Notes under the pieces: model-generated | Databases searched by the model: none | Told to the model about the DNA's origin: nothing | The model's input: only the letters and a program-made list of their open reading frames with translations | Shown: piece after piece, positions 17,032 through 26,743 of the stretch | How positions within the stretch are numbered: position 1 is the stretch's first letter | Layout: every line of letters begins with the position of its first letter | Program-made: the position numbers and the translations under genes | Assembly (NCBI RefSeq): GCF_000426445.1 | Contig: NZ_KE384526.1 | Coordinates: forward strand, 543,213 to 607,212 | Direction of reading: 5' to 3' | DNA length: 64,000 nt | Origin: Brevibacterium album DSM 18261 | Lineage (GTDB): Bacteria > Actinomycetota > Actinomycetes > Actinomycetales > Brevibacteriaceae

Positions 17032-17856
17032 TCAGTCCAGCGGAACCGGTGTCACACCGTAGGGACGCAGCCGCTCGGCGCCGCCGTCCGGGGCCGTCAG
17101 CACCCAGATGCCGCCTGCATGCCGCGCCACGGAGTGCTCCCAATGGCTCGCACGGCCGCCGTCCTCGGTCACGACCGTCCAGTCGTCGTCGAGGGTGCGG
17201 GTCTCGGTCCCGCCCGTGACGAGCATGGGCTCGATGCACAGGCACATGCCCGGCCTCATCCGCGGGCCCATCCTGCGCGCGCGGTAGTTGAGGACCTCCG
17301 GCTCCATGTGCATCTGCGAGCCGATGCCGTGCCCGGTGAACTCCTCGATGAGACCGAGATCGGGGGCGAGCTCGACGGCGCGCTCCTCGATCGCCTCGCC
17401 GATCTCCCCCACCTTCTTCGCCGTCGCCATGCGTGCGATGCCCGCCCACATGATCTCCTCAGTGGTGTCCGAGAGGCGCAGGTGCGCGGGATCGGCCGCC
17501 TCGCGTCCGCCCACGAACACCGTGATCGCCGAGTCCCCGTGCAGGCCGTCGACGATCGCTCCCCCGTCGATCGACACCATGTCGCCGGGCTCGAGCACGC
17601 GCTCGCCGGGGATGCCGTGCACCACGACCTCGTTCACGGACACGCACAGGGTGGCAGGATATCCGTGATAGCCCAGGAAGTTCGACTTCGCACCCATCTC
17701 CGCGATGACCTTCGCACCCGCCGCGTCCACCTCAGCAGTGGTGGCGCCCGGCACACATGCCGCGCGGGCGGCCTCGAGGGCCGCCCGCGTCACCAGTCCC
17801 GCACGGCGCATGGTGCGGATCTGGTCATCGGTCTTGTACTCGACCGCAGACGCCAT
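17032..17856 (-). CDS. map: Methionine aminopeptidase, type I
   Basis: 274 residues. It removes the initiator Met from nascent proteins co-translationally. The pita-bread fold is recognisable with all five metal ligands: the two Asp in SIDGGAIVDGLHGDSAITV, His in FTGHGIGSQMH, Glu in LCIEPML and Glu in ASHWEHSVA. The active-site His is in GYHGYPATLC. The ATG overlaps the adk stop by one base (TGATG), so translation is coupled. No SH3-like N-terminal extension is present. Confidence 0.96.
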   Translation of the reverse strand: MASAVEYKTDDQIRTMRRAGLVTRAALEAARAACVPGATTAEVDAAGAKVIAEMGAKSNFLGYHGYPATLCVSVNEVVVHGIPGERVLEPGDMVSIDGGAIVDGLHGDSAITVFVGGREAADPAHLRLSDTTEEIMWAGIARMATAKKVGEIGEAIEERAVELAPDLGLIEEFTGHGIGSQMHMEPEVLNYRARRMGPRMRPGMCLCIEPMLVTGGTETRTLDDDWTVVTEDGGRASHWEHSVARHAGGIWVLTAPDGGAERLRPYGVTPVPLD

Positions 17857-18425
17857 CAGCGGCCGATCGCCGCGAGGATCCGCGCCGTGATCTCCTCGAC
17901 CTCGCCGAGGCCGTCGACCCGGCGCAGCAGACCGCGCTCCGCGTAGAGGTCCGTGAGCGGCTGCGTCTGCTCCGCGTAGACGTCGAGGCGGTGGCGGATG
18001 ACGTCCTCCGTGTCGTCCGAGCGCCCCTGCAGGGAGGCACGTGCCAGCAGCCTGCCCACGACCTCGTCCGTGTCCGCGGTGAGCTCGACGACGTGGTCGA
18101 GCGAATGCGAACGGGCTTCGAGCATGGAGTCGAGCTCCGTCACCTGCGCCGCGGTGCGCGGGTAGCCGTCGAGCAGGAACCCCTCGGCGGCGTCCTCCTG
18201 CGCGAGCCTGTCGGCCACCATCGAGTTGGTGACCTCGTCCGGCACGTACTCACCGGCGTCCATGTAGCGCTTGGCAGTCCTGCCCAGCTCCGTCTCCCCC
18301 GCCACATTGGCCCGGAAGATGTCCCCGGTGGAGATCGCCGGCACGCCCAGCGCCTCGCTCAGGCGTGCGGCCTGCGTGCCCTTGCCCGCCCCGGGGGGGC
18401 CGATGAGGATGATGCGACTGCTCAT
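17856..18425 (-). CDS. adk: Adenylate kinase
   Basis: 189 residues from the ATG at 18425 (AAGGA upstream; the frame is open further 5' without conserved sequence). It interconverts 2 ADP with ATP and AMP. Motifs are the P-loop GPPGAGKGTQ (8-17), the AMP site ISTGDIFR, and DGYPRT (Tyr replaces the usual Phe). The LID is of the short, zinc-free type seen in mycobacterial Adk. It lies between secY and map, the classical order. Confidence 0.96.
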   Translation of the reverse strand: MSSRIILIGPPGAGKGTQAARLSEALGVPAISTGDIFRANVAGETELGRTAKRYMDAGEYVPDEVTNSMVADRLAQEDAAEGFLLDGYPRTAAQVTELDSMLEARSHSLDHVVELTADTDEVVGRLLARASLQGRSDDTEDVIRHRLDVYAEQTQPLTDLYAERGLLRRVDGLGEVEEITARILAAIGR

Positions 18426-18538
18426 GAGGTTCCTTTCCTCTTCTGATTCCGTACCGGGACCGGCGACCGATCCGCGGTTTGCGCGAGCGAGACCCCCAGC
18501 GACCTCGCGGTTGCCTCGCGGCGCATGCACCGCGCTGC

Positions 18539-19840
18539 TCAGCGGAGCAGGCCCTCGTAGTGACGCTGCTGCATCTGCGAGTTGATCTGCTTGACGGTCT
18601 CAAGACCGACGCCCACCATGATCAGCAGCGAGGTGCCGCCGAAGGGGAAGTCCTGGTTCGCGTTGATGAGAACGAGGGCCACCAGCGGGATGAGCGCGAC
18701 GAGGCCCAGGTACAGGGAGCCCGGCACCGTGATCCGGTTGAGCACGTAGCTCAGGTAGGTGGCCGTGGGACGGCCCGCGCGGATGCCGGGGATGAAGCCG
18801 CCGTAGCGCTTCATGTTGTCCGCCACCTCGTCCGGGTTGAAGGTGATCGACACGTAGAAGAACGTGAAGAAGATCGTGAGCACGAAGTAGATCACCATGT
18901 AGACGGGATGGTCGCCGGCGGTGAAGTAGCGGTTGATGACCTCGACCCAGCGGTCCTCTGGCGAGCCGAACTGCGCGACGAGCGAGGGCAGGTACAGCAC
19001 CGAGGACGAGAAGATCACGGGGATGACGCCAGCCTGGTTCACCTTGATCGGGATGTAGGTCGAGGTGCCGCCGAACATGCGGCGGCCGACCATCCGCTTC
19101 GCGTACTGCACCGGGATGCGGCGCTGCGACTGCTCGACGAAGACGACGAGCGTCATGATGACGAGGCCCACCAGGATGACGATGATGAAGATGTCGATGC
19201 CCTGGGAGGTGAGGATCGAGCCGAAGGAGGCGGGGAAGCCTGCGGCGATCGAGGTGAAGATCATGAGCGACATGCCGTTGCCGACGCCGCGCTCGGTGAT
19301 CTGCTCGCCCATCCACATGATGAGGCCGGTGCCCGCGGTCATCGTCACGATGATGATCGCCACGCCCCACCAGGTGTCGTTGACGAGCAGGTTCTGGCAG
19401 CCCTCCACATCGCCGAACAGCGCGCCGGTGCGCACCGTCGAGACGAGGGTCGTGGCGTTCAGCACCGCCAGGCCCAGGGTCATGTAGCGCGTGTACTGCG
19501 TCAGCGTCGCCTGCCCGGAGGCGCCCTCCTTGTGGAGGGCCTCGAACCGCGGGATCACCACGCGCAGCAGCTGCGTGATGATGCTCGCGGTGATGTACGG
19601 CATGATGCCCAGCGCGAAGATCGAGAGCTGGAACAGCGCCCCGCCCGAGAACAGATTCATGAGTCCGAATCCGCCCTGCGTGAGCGCCGGCGAGGCCACG
19701 CACTCCTGGACCTGCGGATAGTCGATGCCCGGGGACGGGATCGACACCCCCAAGCGGTACAGCACCACGATGCCGAGGGTGAAGAGCAGCTTGTTGCGCA
19801 GATCAGGCGTCCTGAACGCACGCCCTACAGCTCCGAGCAC
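18539..19840 (-). CDS. secY: Protein translocase subunit SecY
   Basis: 433 residues with ten predicted transmembrane segments, forming the channel of the Sec translocon. It begins VLGAVGRAFRTPDLRNKLLF from the GTG at 19840, which has AGGAGG 4 nt upstream; the open frame extends to 20032 without conserved residues. Family landmarks are SGGALFQLSIFALGIMPYI, the pore/plug region and the C5 loop SFGSPEDRW. It is separated from rplO by a strong hairpin and about 200 nt, which suggests an independent secY-adk-map unit. Confidence 0.97.
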   Translation of the reverse strand: MLGAVGRAFRTPDLRNKLLFTLGIVVLYRLGVSIPSPGIDYPQVQECVASPALTQGGFGLMNLFSGGALFQLSIFALGIMPYITASIITQLLRVVIPRFEALHKEGASGQATLTQYTRYMTLGLAVLNATTLVSTVRTGALFGDVEGCQNLLVNDTWWGVAIIIVTMTAGTGLIMWMGEQITERGVGNGMSLMIFTSIAAGFPASFGSILTSQGIDIFIIVILVGLVIMTLVVFVEQSQRRIPVQYAKRMVGRRMFGGTSTYIPIKVNQAGVIPVIFSSSVLYLPSLVAQFGSPEDRWVEVINRYFTAGDHPVYMVIYFVLTIFFTFFYVSITFNPDEVADNMKRYGGFIPGIRAGRPTATYLSYVLNRITVPGSLYLGLVALIPLVALVLINANQDFPFGGTSLLIMVGVGLETVKQINSQMQQRHYEGLLR

Positions 19841-19901
19841 TCGTCCTCCTGCAGATTTCTCGCCGAACGAAAGGACGACGACACGATGAATTTCCTCGTG
19901 C

Positions 19902-19907
19902 ACTCTA
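19902..19907 (-). promoter_or_regulatory. Candidate -10 box for secY
   Basis: Minus strand TAGAGT, about 60 nt upstream of the secY GTG and downstream of the rplO hairpin. No convincing -35 is visible (CGGTGG at the right distance), so this is weak evidence. Confidence 0.3.
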
Positions 19908-19990
19908 CCAGCCGGGCACAGGCCCACCGAATCATCGGGAGCGCATCCGTCCTGCGGGCGCGCACCCTGCACGCGACCGCGGGATACGCG

Positions 19991-20024
19991 ACAGGGGCGC
20001 CGTCCCTGTGGACGGCGCCCCTGT
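19991..20024 (-). terminator. Terminator hairpin between rplO and secY
   Basis: A perfect 14-bp GC-rich stem (19991-20004 with 20011-20024) and a 6-nt loop, 21 nt after the rplO stop. There is no U tract. It probably ends or attenuates the spc operon before secY. Confidence 0.65.
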
Positions 20025-20044
20025 GCGGGCACGATGTGCGGTGG

Positions 20045-20506
20045 TCAGGCGGTCGTGGTGACCGAGCCCCCCGCAGCCGTGATCTTCTGCTCCGCGGAGC
20101 CGGAGACCTTGTCGGCGGTCACGTTGACCGCGACGGTGATCTCGCCGGTTCCCAGCACCTTGACGGGCTGGTTCGCGCGGACGGCGCCCTTGGCCACGAG
20201 GTCGGCGACGGTGACGTCTCCGCCTTCGGGGAACAGCGCCGACAGCTTGTCGAGGTTGACGACCTGGTAGGTCACCTTGTTCGGGTTCTTGAACCCGCGC
20301 AGCTTGGGCAGACGCATGTGCAGCGGCGTCTGCCCGCCCTCGAAGCCGTGCGGAACCTGGTAGCGGGCCTTCGTGCCCTTGGTTCCGCGGCCGGCGGTCT
20401 TGCCGCCCTTGCCGCCCTCACCGCGACCCACGCGGGTCTTCGCGGTCTTGGCGCCGGGTGCCGGACGCAGGTGGTGCAGCTTGAGCGCGTTGTTCTCGTC
20501 TGCCAT
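20045..20506 (-). CDS. rplO: 50S ribosomal protein L15
   Basis: 153 residues. It starts [20 protein letters not shown] and has the typical Gly/Lys-rich segment [20 protein letters not shown] and [20 protein letters not shown]15 is a late assembly protein near the 5S/domain II region. It directly follows rpmD (1-nt gap), the canonical spc order, and is the last ribosomal gene before the hairpin. Confidence 0.97.
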   Translation of the reverse strand: MADENNALKLHHLRPAPGAKTAKTRVGRGEGGKGGKTAGRGTKGTKARYQVPHGFEGGQTPLHMRLPKLRGFKNPNKVTYQVVNLDKLSALFPEGGDVTVADLVAKGAVRANQPVKVLGTGEITVAVNVTADKVSGSAEQKITAAGGSVTTTA

Positions 20507-20507
20507 G

Positions 20508-20690
20508 TCAGTCCACCTCTTCCCAGGTGACGAGGTGGCTCACGACGTTGATCATCCCGCGGATCTCAGGACGGTCATCCTTCACCACGACGTCGTTGAT
20601 CCGCTTGAGGCCCAGCGTGCGCAGGGTCTCGCGCTGATTCTTCTTGCCACCGATTTCAGACTTGAGCTGAGTGATCTTGAGCTTCGCCAT
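20508..20690 (-). CDS. rpmD: 50S ribosomal protein L30
   Basis: 60 residues, [20 protein letters not shown] then [19 protein letters not shown] and a C-terminal [11 protein letters not shown]. This is the short bacterial L30 with an intact ferredoxin-like fold. Its start base coincides with the rpsE stop (1-nt overlap), so the two are coupled. Confidence 0.96.
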   Translation of the reverse strand: MAKLKITQLKSEIGGKKNQRETLRTLGLKRINDVVVKDDRPEIRGMINVVSHLVTWEEVD

Positions 20691-21361
20691 CAGGCCTTCG
20701 CCCCGCTTTCCGCTGCTCGCAGGAGCGCCGCCGGCGCAACCTGGTCGACGGGCAGACCGCGGCGCGCAGCGACCTCCTCGGGACGCTCGAGGCCCTTGAG
20801 CGCGGTGATCGTGGCGTGCACGATGTTGATCGCGTTCGAGGAGCCCAGCGACTTCGAGAGGATGTCGTGGATGCCCGCGCAGTCGAGGACCGCACGGACC
20901 GGACCGCCGGCGATCACACCGGTTCCCGGCGAGGCCGGACGGAGCAGGACGACGCCCGCCGCGTCCTCACCCTGGATGGGGTGCGGGATGGTCTTCTGGA
21001 TGCGCGGGACGCGGAAGAAGTTCTTCTTCGCCTCCTCGACGCCCTTGGCGATGGCCGCGGGAACTTCCTTGGCCTTGCCGTAGCCCATGCCGACCAGGCC
21101 CTCACCGTCGCCCACGACCACGAGGGCGGTGAAGGAGAACCGACGTCCGCCCTTCACGACCTTCGACACGCGGTTGATGGTGATGACGTGCTCGATGAAC
21201 TGGTTCTTCTCGTCCCGGTCCTGACGGTTGCCGCGACGGCCGCCGCCCTCACCGCGGCCGCGACCGCGGCCACGGCCGCGGTCACCGCTCTCGGTGCCGG
21301 TCTGCGACTCGCCCTGAGCCTCGGTCTGGACCTGGGCGTCCTTGTTCTCTTCGGTGCTCAC
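20690..21361 (-). CDS. rpsE: 30S ribosomal protein S5
   Basis: 223 residues. S5 is a decoding-fidelity protein (ram site). The conserved core starts near residue 52: [51 protein letters not shown]. Before it is a roughly 50-residue N-terminal extension rich in Gln/Glu and then Arg/Gly ([15 protein letters not shown]), typical of high-GC actinobacteria. It overlaps rplR by 4 nt. Confidence 0.97.
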   Translation of the reverse strand: MSTEENKDAQVQTEAQGESQTGTESGDRGRGRGRGRGEGGGRRGNRQDRDEKNQFIEHVITINRVSKVVKGGRRFSFTALVVVGDGEGLVGMGYGKAKEVPAAIAKGVEEAKKNFFRVPRIQKTIPHPIQGEDAAGVVLLRPASPGTGVIAGGPVRAVLDCAGIHDILSKSLGSSNAINIVHATITALKGLERPEEVAARRGLPVDQVAPAALLRAAESGAKA

Positions 21362-21744
21362 AGTGCGAGTCCTCCTTCACGAGCGCCGTCGGCGACAGCG
21401 GCCACTCGGCCGTGGTAGGCGTTGCCGCCGCGGTCGAACACCACGGCCTCCACGCCGGCTGCCTTGGCCCGCTCGGCGACGAGCTCGCCCACCCGGCGAG
21501 CCTTGGCTGTCTTGTCCTCGGAAGCGGCCCGGAGGTCCGCTTCCATGGTCGAGGCCGAAGCCAGCGTGCGGCCGACGGTGTCGTCGATGACCTGCACGAA
21601 GACGTGGCGGCTCGAACGCGACACGACGAGGCGGGGACGCTCTGCGGTGCCGGAGATGTGCTTGCGCAGGCGGTGGTGGCGACGTGCGCGCGCAGCCGCC
21701 TTGCCCTTGCCGCGGCTCTGCTTGATTGCTCCTGCCATGGTCAC
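21358..21744 (-). CDS. rplR: 50S ribosomal protein L18
   Basis: 128 residues from the GTG at 21744, which overlaps the rplF stop (GTGA) and has AAAGG 7 nt upstream; the ATG two codons later (21738) is the alternative start. L18 anchors 5S rRNA. Conserved blocks are [34 protein letters not shown] and [20 protein letters not shown]. It is in the order rplF-rplR-rpsE as expected. Confidence 0.96.
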   Translation of the reverse strand: MTMAGAIKQSRGKGKAAARARRHHRLRKHISGTAERPRLVVSRSSRHVFVQVIDDTVGRTLASASTMEADLRAASEDKTAKARRVGELVAERAKAAGVEAVVFDRGGNAYHGRVAAVADGAREGGLAL

Positions 21745-22277
21745 TTACCAGCCTTTCCGACCTTGCGGCGGACGTTCTCGCCGGCGTAGCGCACGCCCTT
21801 GCCCTTGTAGGGCTCGGGCTTCCGCAGCTTGCGGATGTTCGCGGCGACCTCGCCCACCTGCTGCTTGTCGATGCCGCTCACGGTCACCTTCGTCTGGCCC
21901 TCGACCGAGAACGAGATCCCGGCCGGCGGGTCGACGGTGATCGAGTGGCTGTAGCCGAGGGCGAACTCGAGGCTCTGGCCCTTGGCCTGCACGCGGTAGC
22001 CGGTGCCGACGATCTCGAGGGACTTCGAGTACCCCTCGGTCACGCCGATGACCATGTTGTTGACGAGCGTACGGGAGAGACCGTGCAGGGCGCGGGACTC
22101 ACGGGCGTCGTCGGGACGGGTGACGAGCACCTGGCCCTCCTCGAGCGCGACCGAGATCGGCTCCCGGACCTCGACCGAGAGCTCGCCCTTGGGGCCCTTG
22201 ACCTTCACGTTCTGACCGTCGATGGTGACATCGACGCCGGCAGGGACGGAGACGGGCAGCTTGCCGATGCGTGACAT
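21741..22277 (-). CDS. rplF: 50S ribosomal protein L6
   Basis: 178 residues, [20 protein letters not shown] onward. L6 lies at the factor-binding region next to the sarcin-ricin loop. It contains the duplicated fold with KGPKGELSV and the second-domain signature VGYRVQ-like [15 protein letters not shown], ending [11 protein letters not shown]. The start at 22277 follows AAGGAGAAG. A 17-nt gap separates it from rpsH. Confidence 0.97.
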   Translation of the reverse strand: MSRIGKLPVSVPAGVDVTIDGQNVKVKGPKGELSVEVREPISVALEEGQVLVTRPDDARESRALHGLSRTLVNNMVIGVTEGYSKSLEIVGTGYRVQAKGQSLEFALGYSHSITVDPPAGISFSVEGQTKVTVSGIDKQQVGEVAANIRKLRKPEPYKGKGVRYAGENVRRKVGKAGK

Positions 22278-22294
22278 AGTGTCTTCTCCTTCCC

Positions 22295-22693
22295 TTACCA
22301 GACGTAGGCGAGGACTTCTCCGCCCACGCCCTTCTTGGCCGCTTGCTTGTCGGTGAGCAGACCCGAGGAGCTCGAGATGATGGCGATGCCGAGGCCGCCG
22401 AGCACCTTGGGAAGGCTGTTCGACTTCGCGTAGACGCGCAGGCCCGGCTTCGACACGCGGCGGATGCCGGCGATCGAACGCTCGCGGTTGGGTCCGAACT
22501 TCAGGTCGAGCTCGAGCTTCTTGCCCACCTCGGCGTCGGAGACGCGCCAGTCGGCGATGTAGCCCTCGCTCTTGAGGATCTCGGCGATGGAGGACTTGAG
22601 CTTGCTGTAGGGCATGCTCACCTCCTCGTGGTAGGCCGAGTTCGCGTTGCGCAGACGCGTGAGCATGTCTGCGACGGGGTCGGTCATAGTCAT
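22295..22693 (-). CDS. rpsH: 30S ribosomal protein S8
   Basis: 132 residues, [20 protein letters not shown]; includes the rRNA-binding SYHEEV-like segment [14 protein letters not shown] and the C-terminal [16 protein letters not shown] motif, here [17 protein letters not shown]8 organises 16S helix 21 and is the classical spc-operon repressor in E. coli. It follows rplE directly; the rpsN gene normally found between them is missing, and the 83-nt gap holds only a hairpin. Confidence 0.97.
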   Translation of the reverse strand: MTMTDPVADMLTRLRNANSAYHEEVSMPYSKLKSSIAEILKSEGYIADWRVSDAEVGKKLELDLKFGPNRERSIAGIRRVSKPGLRVYAKSNSLPKVLGGLGIAIISSSSGLLTDKQAAKKGVGGEVLAYVW

Positions 22694-22727
22694 TGGGCAC
22701 TAGCCCTTCCTCGTCGCGGTTTCCGTC

Positions 22728-22755
22728 CCCCGCCCCCGCTTGCGCGGGGGCGGGG
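22728..22755 (-). terminator. GC hairpin in the rplE-rpsH gap
   Basis: A perfect 12-bp stem (22728-22739 with 22744-22755) of only G and C with a 4-nt loop, in the place where rpsN usually sits. It may act as an attenuator or RNA-processing/stability element within the operon. Confidence 0.5.
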
Positions 22756-22776
22756 CGGACCTGCGACGTAGAGGTA

Positions 22777-23346
22777 TCAGTTGGTCTTGAAGGGGAAGCC
22801 GAGGTGGCGCAGCAGGGCGCGTCCCTCGTCGTCCGTCTTCGCGCTTGTCACGATCGTGATGTCCATGCCGCGGACGCGGTCGATGGAATCCTGATCGATC
22901 TCGTGGAACATCGACTGCTCGGTCAGACCGAACGTGTAGTTCCCGTTGCCGTCGAACTGGCGGTCCGACAGTCCGCGGAAATCGCGGATGCGGGGCAGCG
23001 CCAGCGAGATGACGCGGTCGAGGAACTCCCACATCCGGGCTCCGCGCATCGTCACGTGTGCGCCGATCGGCTGCCCCTCGCGCAGCTTGAACTGCGCGAT
23101 GGACTTCCGGGCCTTGGTGACGACGGGCTTCTGGCCCGTGATGAGGGTGAGGTCGCGGATGGCGCCCTCGATGAGCTTGGAGTCACGCGCCGCGTCACCC
23201 ACGCCCATGTTCACGACGACCTTGGTCAGACCGGGGATCTGCATGGGATTCGCGTAGGCGAACTCCTCCTGCAGCTTGCCGACGATCTCATCGCGGTAGA
23301 CCGCCTTGAGGCGGGGTGCCGGGCGGGTCTGGGTGCTCTCGGTCAT
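22777..23346 (-). CDS. rplE: 50S ribosomal protein L5
   Basis: 189 residues; a 5S rRNA-binding protein at the central protuberance. Conserved segments are [58 protein letters not shown] and [19 protein letters not shown]. The ATG overlaps the rplX stop by 1 nt. Full length, nothing unusual. Confidence 0.97.
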   Translation of the reverse strand: MTESTQTRPAPRLKAVYRDEIVGKLQEEFAYANPMQIPGLTKVVVNMGVGDAARDSKLIEGAIRDLTLITGQKPVVTKARKSIAQFKLREGQPIGAHVTMRGARMWEFLDRVISLALPRIRDFRGLSDRQFDGNGNYTFGLTEQSMFHEIDQDSIDRVRGMDITIVTSAKTDDEGRALLRHLGFPFKTN

Positions 23347-23711
23347 CAGATGTCCTCCCCGGTACGGCGCGAGACGCGCACGCGGACCTTGCGAGTGCGG
23401 CCGTCGCGCTCGACGGTCTCCTCACGGTAGCCCACGCGGGTCGGCTTGTTGTCCTTCGGGTCCACGAGCATCACATTCGAGATGTGGATGGGGGCCTCGT
23501 GGATCTCGATGCCGCCGGCGGTCGCGCCGGAGGCGGTCTGGCTGGGCTTGCGGTGCTTCGACACGCGGTTGACGCCCTCGACGAGGACGCGGTTCCGCTC
23601 GGGGTAGACCTCGAGGACCTTGCCCTGCTTGCCGCGGTCGCCGCCGCGCGAGGCACGTGCTCCGGCGATCACCTGGACGAGGTCGCCCTTCTTGATCTTG
23701 AGCTTCGCCAT
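23346..23711 (-). CDS. rplX: 50S ribosomal protein L24
   Basis: 121 residues, [20 protein letters not shown] with a KOW motif ([20 protein letters not shown]) and [13 protein letters not shown]24 is an assembly initiator for the 50S subunit. It lies 2 nt downstream of rplN and has a strong SD. Slightly longer at the C-terminus than E. coli L24 (104 aa), as in other actinobacteria. Confidence 0.97.
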   Translation of the reverse strand: MAKLKIKKGDLVQVIAGARASRGGDRGKQGKVLEVYPERNRVLVEGVNRVSKHRKPSQTASGATAGGIEIHEAPIHISNVMLVDPKDNKPTRVGYREETVERDGRTRKVRVRVSRRTGEDI

Positions 23712-23713
23712 GA

Positions 23714-24082
23714 TCAGATCACCTCCGGTGCCAGCGAGACGATCCTCATGAACTTCTTGTCGCGCAGCTCGCGGCCCACGGGCCCGAAGATGCGCGTGCC
23801 GCGGGGCTCGCCGTCGTTCTTGAGGATGACCGCTGCGTTCTCGTCGAAGCGGATGTAGGAGCCGTCGGGACGACGGCGCTCCTTCTTGGTGCGGACGATG
23901 ACGGCCTTGACCACATCGCCCTTCTTCACGTTGCCGCCGGGGATGGCGTCCTTGACCGTTGCCACGATCGTGTCGCCGATGCCGGCGTAGCGTCGACCGG
24001 AGCCGCCGAGGATACGGATGGCCAGGATCTCCTTGGCACCCGTGTTGTCGGCGATCTTCAGTCGCGACTCCTGCTGGATCAC
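23714..24082 (-). CDS. rplN: 50S ribosomal protein L14
   Basis: 122 residues with the canonical start [20 protein letters not shown] and the body [61 protein letters not shown]14 is at the subunit interface near bridge B5/B8. It is the first gene after a hairpin-containing gap of 167 nt behind rpsQ, which marks the S10/spc operon border. Confidence 0.97.
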   Translation of the reverse strand: MIQQESRLKIADNTGAKEILAIRILGGSGRRYAGIGDTIVATVKDAIPGGNVKKGDVVKAVIVRTKKERRRPDGSYIRFDENAAVILKNDGEPRGTRIFGPVGRELRDKKFMRIVSLAPEVI

Positions 24083-24109
24083 TTCTTCTCTCCTGTCGTC
24101 ACGTCGGTT

Positions 24110-24142
24110 CTCGCCCCGGCGACGCGGGGCCGCCGGGGCGAG
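24110..24142 (-). terminator. Hairpin at the S10/spc operon boundary
   Basis: A perfect 12-bp stem (24110-24121 with 24131-24142) and a 9-nt loop, in the 167-nt gap between rpsQ and rplN. No U tract. Partial terminator or processing site between the S10 and spc units. Confidence 0.55.
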
Positions 24143-24249
24143 CCTGACGGAACGGATATGGGCTTGATTCGCACCGCTGACCCCGGGTTCCCGGTGGCCG
24201 CCTTCGGAGAGAGCGGGACCGGGAGGGACCGGGGCTTATGCGGCGCCGA

Positions 24250-24528
24250 TCACTTGGCGCGCTCGATGATCTCCACGAGCCGCCAGCGCTTCGACGCCGA
24301 GAGCGGACGAGTCTCGGACACACTCACGAGGTCGCCGATGCCGGCTGTGTTCTCCTCGTCGTGGACCTTGATCTTGCTGGACGTGCGCAGAACCTTGCCG
24401 TACAGGCGGTGCTTCTTGCGGTCCTCGATCTCGACGACGATGGTCTTGTCCATCTTGTCAGAGACGACGTAGCCGCGGGCGCTCTTGCGAGTCGCGCGCT
24501 CGACCGGTGTCTGAGCCTGGTCGGACAT
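24250..24528 (-). CDS. rpsQ: 30S ribosomal protein S17
   Basis: 92 residues; an OB-fold 16S 5'-domain binder. Conserved core [57 protein letters not shown] short N-terminal extension ([17 protein letters not shown]) precedes the core. The start overlaps the rpmC stop by 1 nt. It is the last gene of the S10 operon. Confidence 0.97.
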   Translation of the reverse strand: MSDQAQTPVERATRKSARGYVVSDKMDKTIVVEIEDRKKHRLYGKVLRTSSKIKVHDEENTAGIGDLVSVSETRPLSASKRWRLVEIIERAK

Positions 24529-24785
24529 CAGTTCTCCTCTTCCTTCGCTGCGGACGGATCCTGGCGGATCGCGAGCTTGCGCTCGTTCAGCACCGTGTAG
24601 ATCCGTGCGATATCGCGGCGGACGGCCTTGAGCCGGCCGTGGTTCTCCAGCTGGCCGGTCGCCGTCTGGAACCGGAGGTTGAACAGCTCGGCCTTAGCCT
24701 TCTTCAGCTCCTCGACGAGGCGTTCGTTGTCGAAGCCGTCGAGGGCGTCCATCGAGAGGTCCTTGGAACCGATCGCCATTCTCAT
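24528..24785 (-). CDS. rpmC: 50S ribosomal protein L29
   Basis: 85 residues from the ATG at 24785, which overlaps the rplP stop (ATGA) and has a properly spaced SD; the ATG two codons later is possible. It is the helical-hairpin L29 next to the exit tunnel: [53 protein letters not shown]. The acidic tail SAAKEEEN is a typical actinobacterial feature. Confidence 0.95.
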   Translation of the reverse strand: MRMAIGSKDLSMDALDGFDNERLVEELKKAKAELFNLRFQTATGQLENHGRLKAVRRDIARIYTVLNERKLAIRQDPSAAKEEEN

Positions 24786-25198
24786 TCACCACCTTCGCGC
24801 CGCACGATGCGGGCCTTGAGCGGAAGCTTGTGGATCGCCAGGCGCAGGGCCTCGCGTGCGACTTCCTCGGACACACCGGCGAGCTCGAACATCACTCGGC
24901 CGGGCTTGACGTTCGCGACCCACCACTCCGGCGAGCCCTTGCCGGAGCCCATGCGGGTCTCGGCGGGCTTCTTGGTCAGCGGACGGTCCGGGTAGATGTT
25001 GATCCAGACCTTGCCGCCGCGCTTGATGTGGCGCGTCATGGCGATACGAGCCGCCTCGATCTGGCGGTTCGTCACGTATGCCGGTGCGAGGGCCTGGATG
25101 CCCCACTCACCGAACGTGACCTCGGTGCCGCCCTTCGCCATACCCCGGCGCTTGGGGTGGTGCTGCTTGCGGTGCTTGACACGGCGTGGGATGAGCAT
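24782..25198 (-). CDS. rplP: 50S ribosomal protein L16
   Basis: 138 residues, [20 protein letters not shown]; contains [40 protein letters not shown] and [21 protein letters not shown]16 helps form the A-site tRNA channel of the 50S subunit. It lies 3 nt downstream of rpsC. Full length. Confidence 0.98.
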   Translation of the reverse strand: MLIPRRVKHRKQHHPKRRGMAKGGTEVTFGEWGIQALAPAYVTNRQIEAARIAMTRHIKRGGKVWINIYPDRPLTKKPAETRMGSGKGSPEWWVANVKPGRVMFELAGVSEEVAREALRLAIHKLPLKARIVRREGGE

Positions 25199-25201
25199 GC
25201 G

Positions 25202-26020
25202 TCAGCCCTCCGATCCTGCCGCGGCCGCGGGAGCGGCCTCGGCTGCGTTCTCAGTGTTCTTGGGCGCGCCCTCGCCGCGTCCGCGTCCGCGTCCGCCGCG
25301 GCCGCGTCCACGGGCTGCGCCGCCACCGCCGCGGGGACCGCGGCCGGACGGCTGTGCCGCCTCCTGCGCCGCGAGCTCCTTGTCGGTGAGGTCGCCCTTG
25401 TAGATCCACACCTTCACGCCGATCCGGCCGAAGGTGGTGTGCGCCTCGAAGAAGCCGTAGTCGATGTTCGCACGGAGGGTGTGCAGCGGCACGCGGCCCT
25501 CGCGGTAGAACTCGGAACGGCTCATCTCAGCACCGCCGAGGCGGCCGGCGCACTGCACGCGGATGCCCTTGGCACCTGCGCGCTGCGCGCTCTGGATGGC
25601 CTTGCGCATCGCGCGGCGGAAGGCCACGCGGGACGCGAGCTGCTCGGCGACGCCCTGTGCGACGAGCTGGGCGTCGACCTCGGGGTTCTTGACCTCGAGG
25701 ATATTCAGCTGGATCTGCTTGCCGGTGAGCTTCTCGAGCTGACCGCGGATGCGGTCGGCCTCGGCGCCGCGGCGGCCGATCACGATGCCCGGACGGGCGG
25801 TGTGGATGTCGACGCGCACGCGGTCACGGGTGCGCTCGATGTTCACGCGGGAGATGCCCGCGCGCTCAAGGCCCGTGCTCAGCAGCTGGCGGATCTTGAT
25901 GTCCTCGCCCAGGTAGTCCTTGTAGCGCTGACCCTCCTTGTTGGAGTCAGCGAACCACTTCGAGCGGTGATCCGTCGTGATTCCGAGACGGAATCCGTTC
26001 GGGTTGATCTTCTGACCCAT
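25202..26020 (-). CDS. rpsC: 30S ribosomal protein S3
   Basis: 272 residues; part of the mRNA entry channel. The conserved part [20 protein letters not shown], the KH domain with [20 protein letters not shown] and the [14 protein letters not shown] motif are intact. After about residue 215 comes an actinobacterial tail rich in Arg/Gly ([20 protein letters not shown]) and then Ala/Glu. It overlaps the rplV stop by 1 nt. Confidence 0.97.
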   Translation of the reverse strand: MGQKINPNGFRLGITTDHRSKWFADSNKEGQRYKDYLGEDIKIRQLLSTGLERAGISRVNIERTRDRVRVDIHTARPGIVIGRRGAEADRIRGQLEKLTGKQIQLNILEVKNPEVDAQLVAQGVAEQLASRVAFRRAMRKAIQSAQRAGAKGIRVQCAGRLGGAEMSRSEFYREGRVPLHTLRANIDYGFFEAHTTFGRIGVKVWIYKGDLTDKELAAQEAAQPSGRGPRGGGGAARGRGRGGRGRGRGEGAPKNTENAAEAAPAAAAGSEG

Positions 26021-26400
26021 CAGCGGTTCCCCTTCCGGCCGGCCGGGATGTCGTCGCCGGAGCCGAGCACCACCGTGATGTGGCTGGTGCGCTTGTTGAT
26101 ACGTCCGGCGCGTCCCTGGGCACGGGGACGGAACCGGCGCATGGTCGGTCCCTCGTCCACGAATGCCTGGGTGATGACCAGTTCGTCCTCGTCGAACGAC
26201 TCGCCGAGCTTCTCCGCCTGCTGCCGCGCATTGGCGATGCCGGAGGCGACGAGCTTGTAGAGCGGCTCGGATGCGGACTGCTCCGCGAACTTGAGCACTG
26301 CGAGGGCTTCCGTTGCCTGCTGACCACGAACGAGGTCGACGACACGGCGAGCCTTCTGGGGCGTCACACGCAGGTAGCGTGCCTTCGCCTTGGCTTCCAT
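26020..26400 (-). CDS. rplV: 50S ribosomal protein L22
   Basis: 126 residues from the ATG at 26400 (AAGGA upstream); the frame is open further 5' without conservation. It contains [38 protein letters not shown] and the exit-tunnel loop [20 protein letters not shown]. The beta-hairpin that lines the tunnel is complete, so no macrolide-type deletion is evident. Confidence 0.97.
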   Translation of the reverse strand: MEAKAKARYLRVTPQKARRVVDLVRGQQATEALAVLKFAEQSASEPLYKLVASGIANARQQAEKLGESFDEDELVITQAFVDEGPTMRRFRPRAQGRAGRINKRTSHITVVLGSGDDIPAGRKGNR

Positions 26401-26446
26401 CGTTTCCTTCTTCCTTCTGATGAGGAGACTGCGCAGGTCCTCCGCC

Positions 26447-26728
26447 TCAGCGGCGGCGGCCCTTGCGGTCGTCCTTGTCGTGGCCGCGGAACGTCCGCGT
26501 CGGTGCGAATTCGCCGAGCTTGTGCCCGACCATGGACTCGGTGACGAACACCGGCACATGCTTGCGTCCGTCGTGCACGGCGATCGTGTGACCCAGGAAG
26601 TCCGGGACGATCATCGAGCGGCGGGACCAGGTCTTGATGACGTTCTTGGTGCCCTTCTCGTTCTGAGCAGCAACCTTCTTGTAGAGGTGCTCGTCGACGA
26701 AGGGGCCCTTCTTGAGACTGCGAGGCAT
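26447..26728 (-). CDS. rpsS: 30S ribosomal protein S19
   Basis: 93 residues, [60 protein letters not shown] and a basic tail. S19 is on the 30S head with S13. It lies 15 nt from rplB, as in the standard S10 operon. Confidence 0.98.
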   Translation of the reverse strand: MPRSLKKGPFVDEHLYKKVAAQNEKGTKNVIKTWSRRSMIVPDFLGHTIAVHDGRKHVPVFVTESMVGHKLGEFAPTRTFRGHDKDDRKGRRR

Positions 26729-26743
26729 AGTTCAGGCTCCCTA

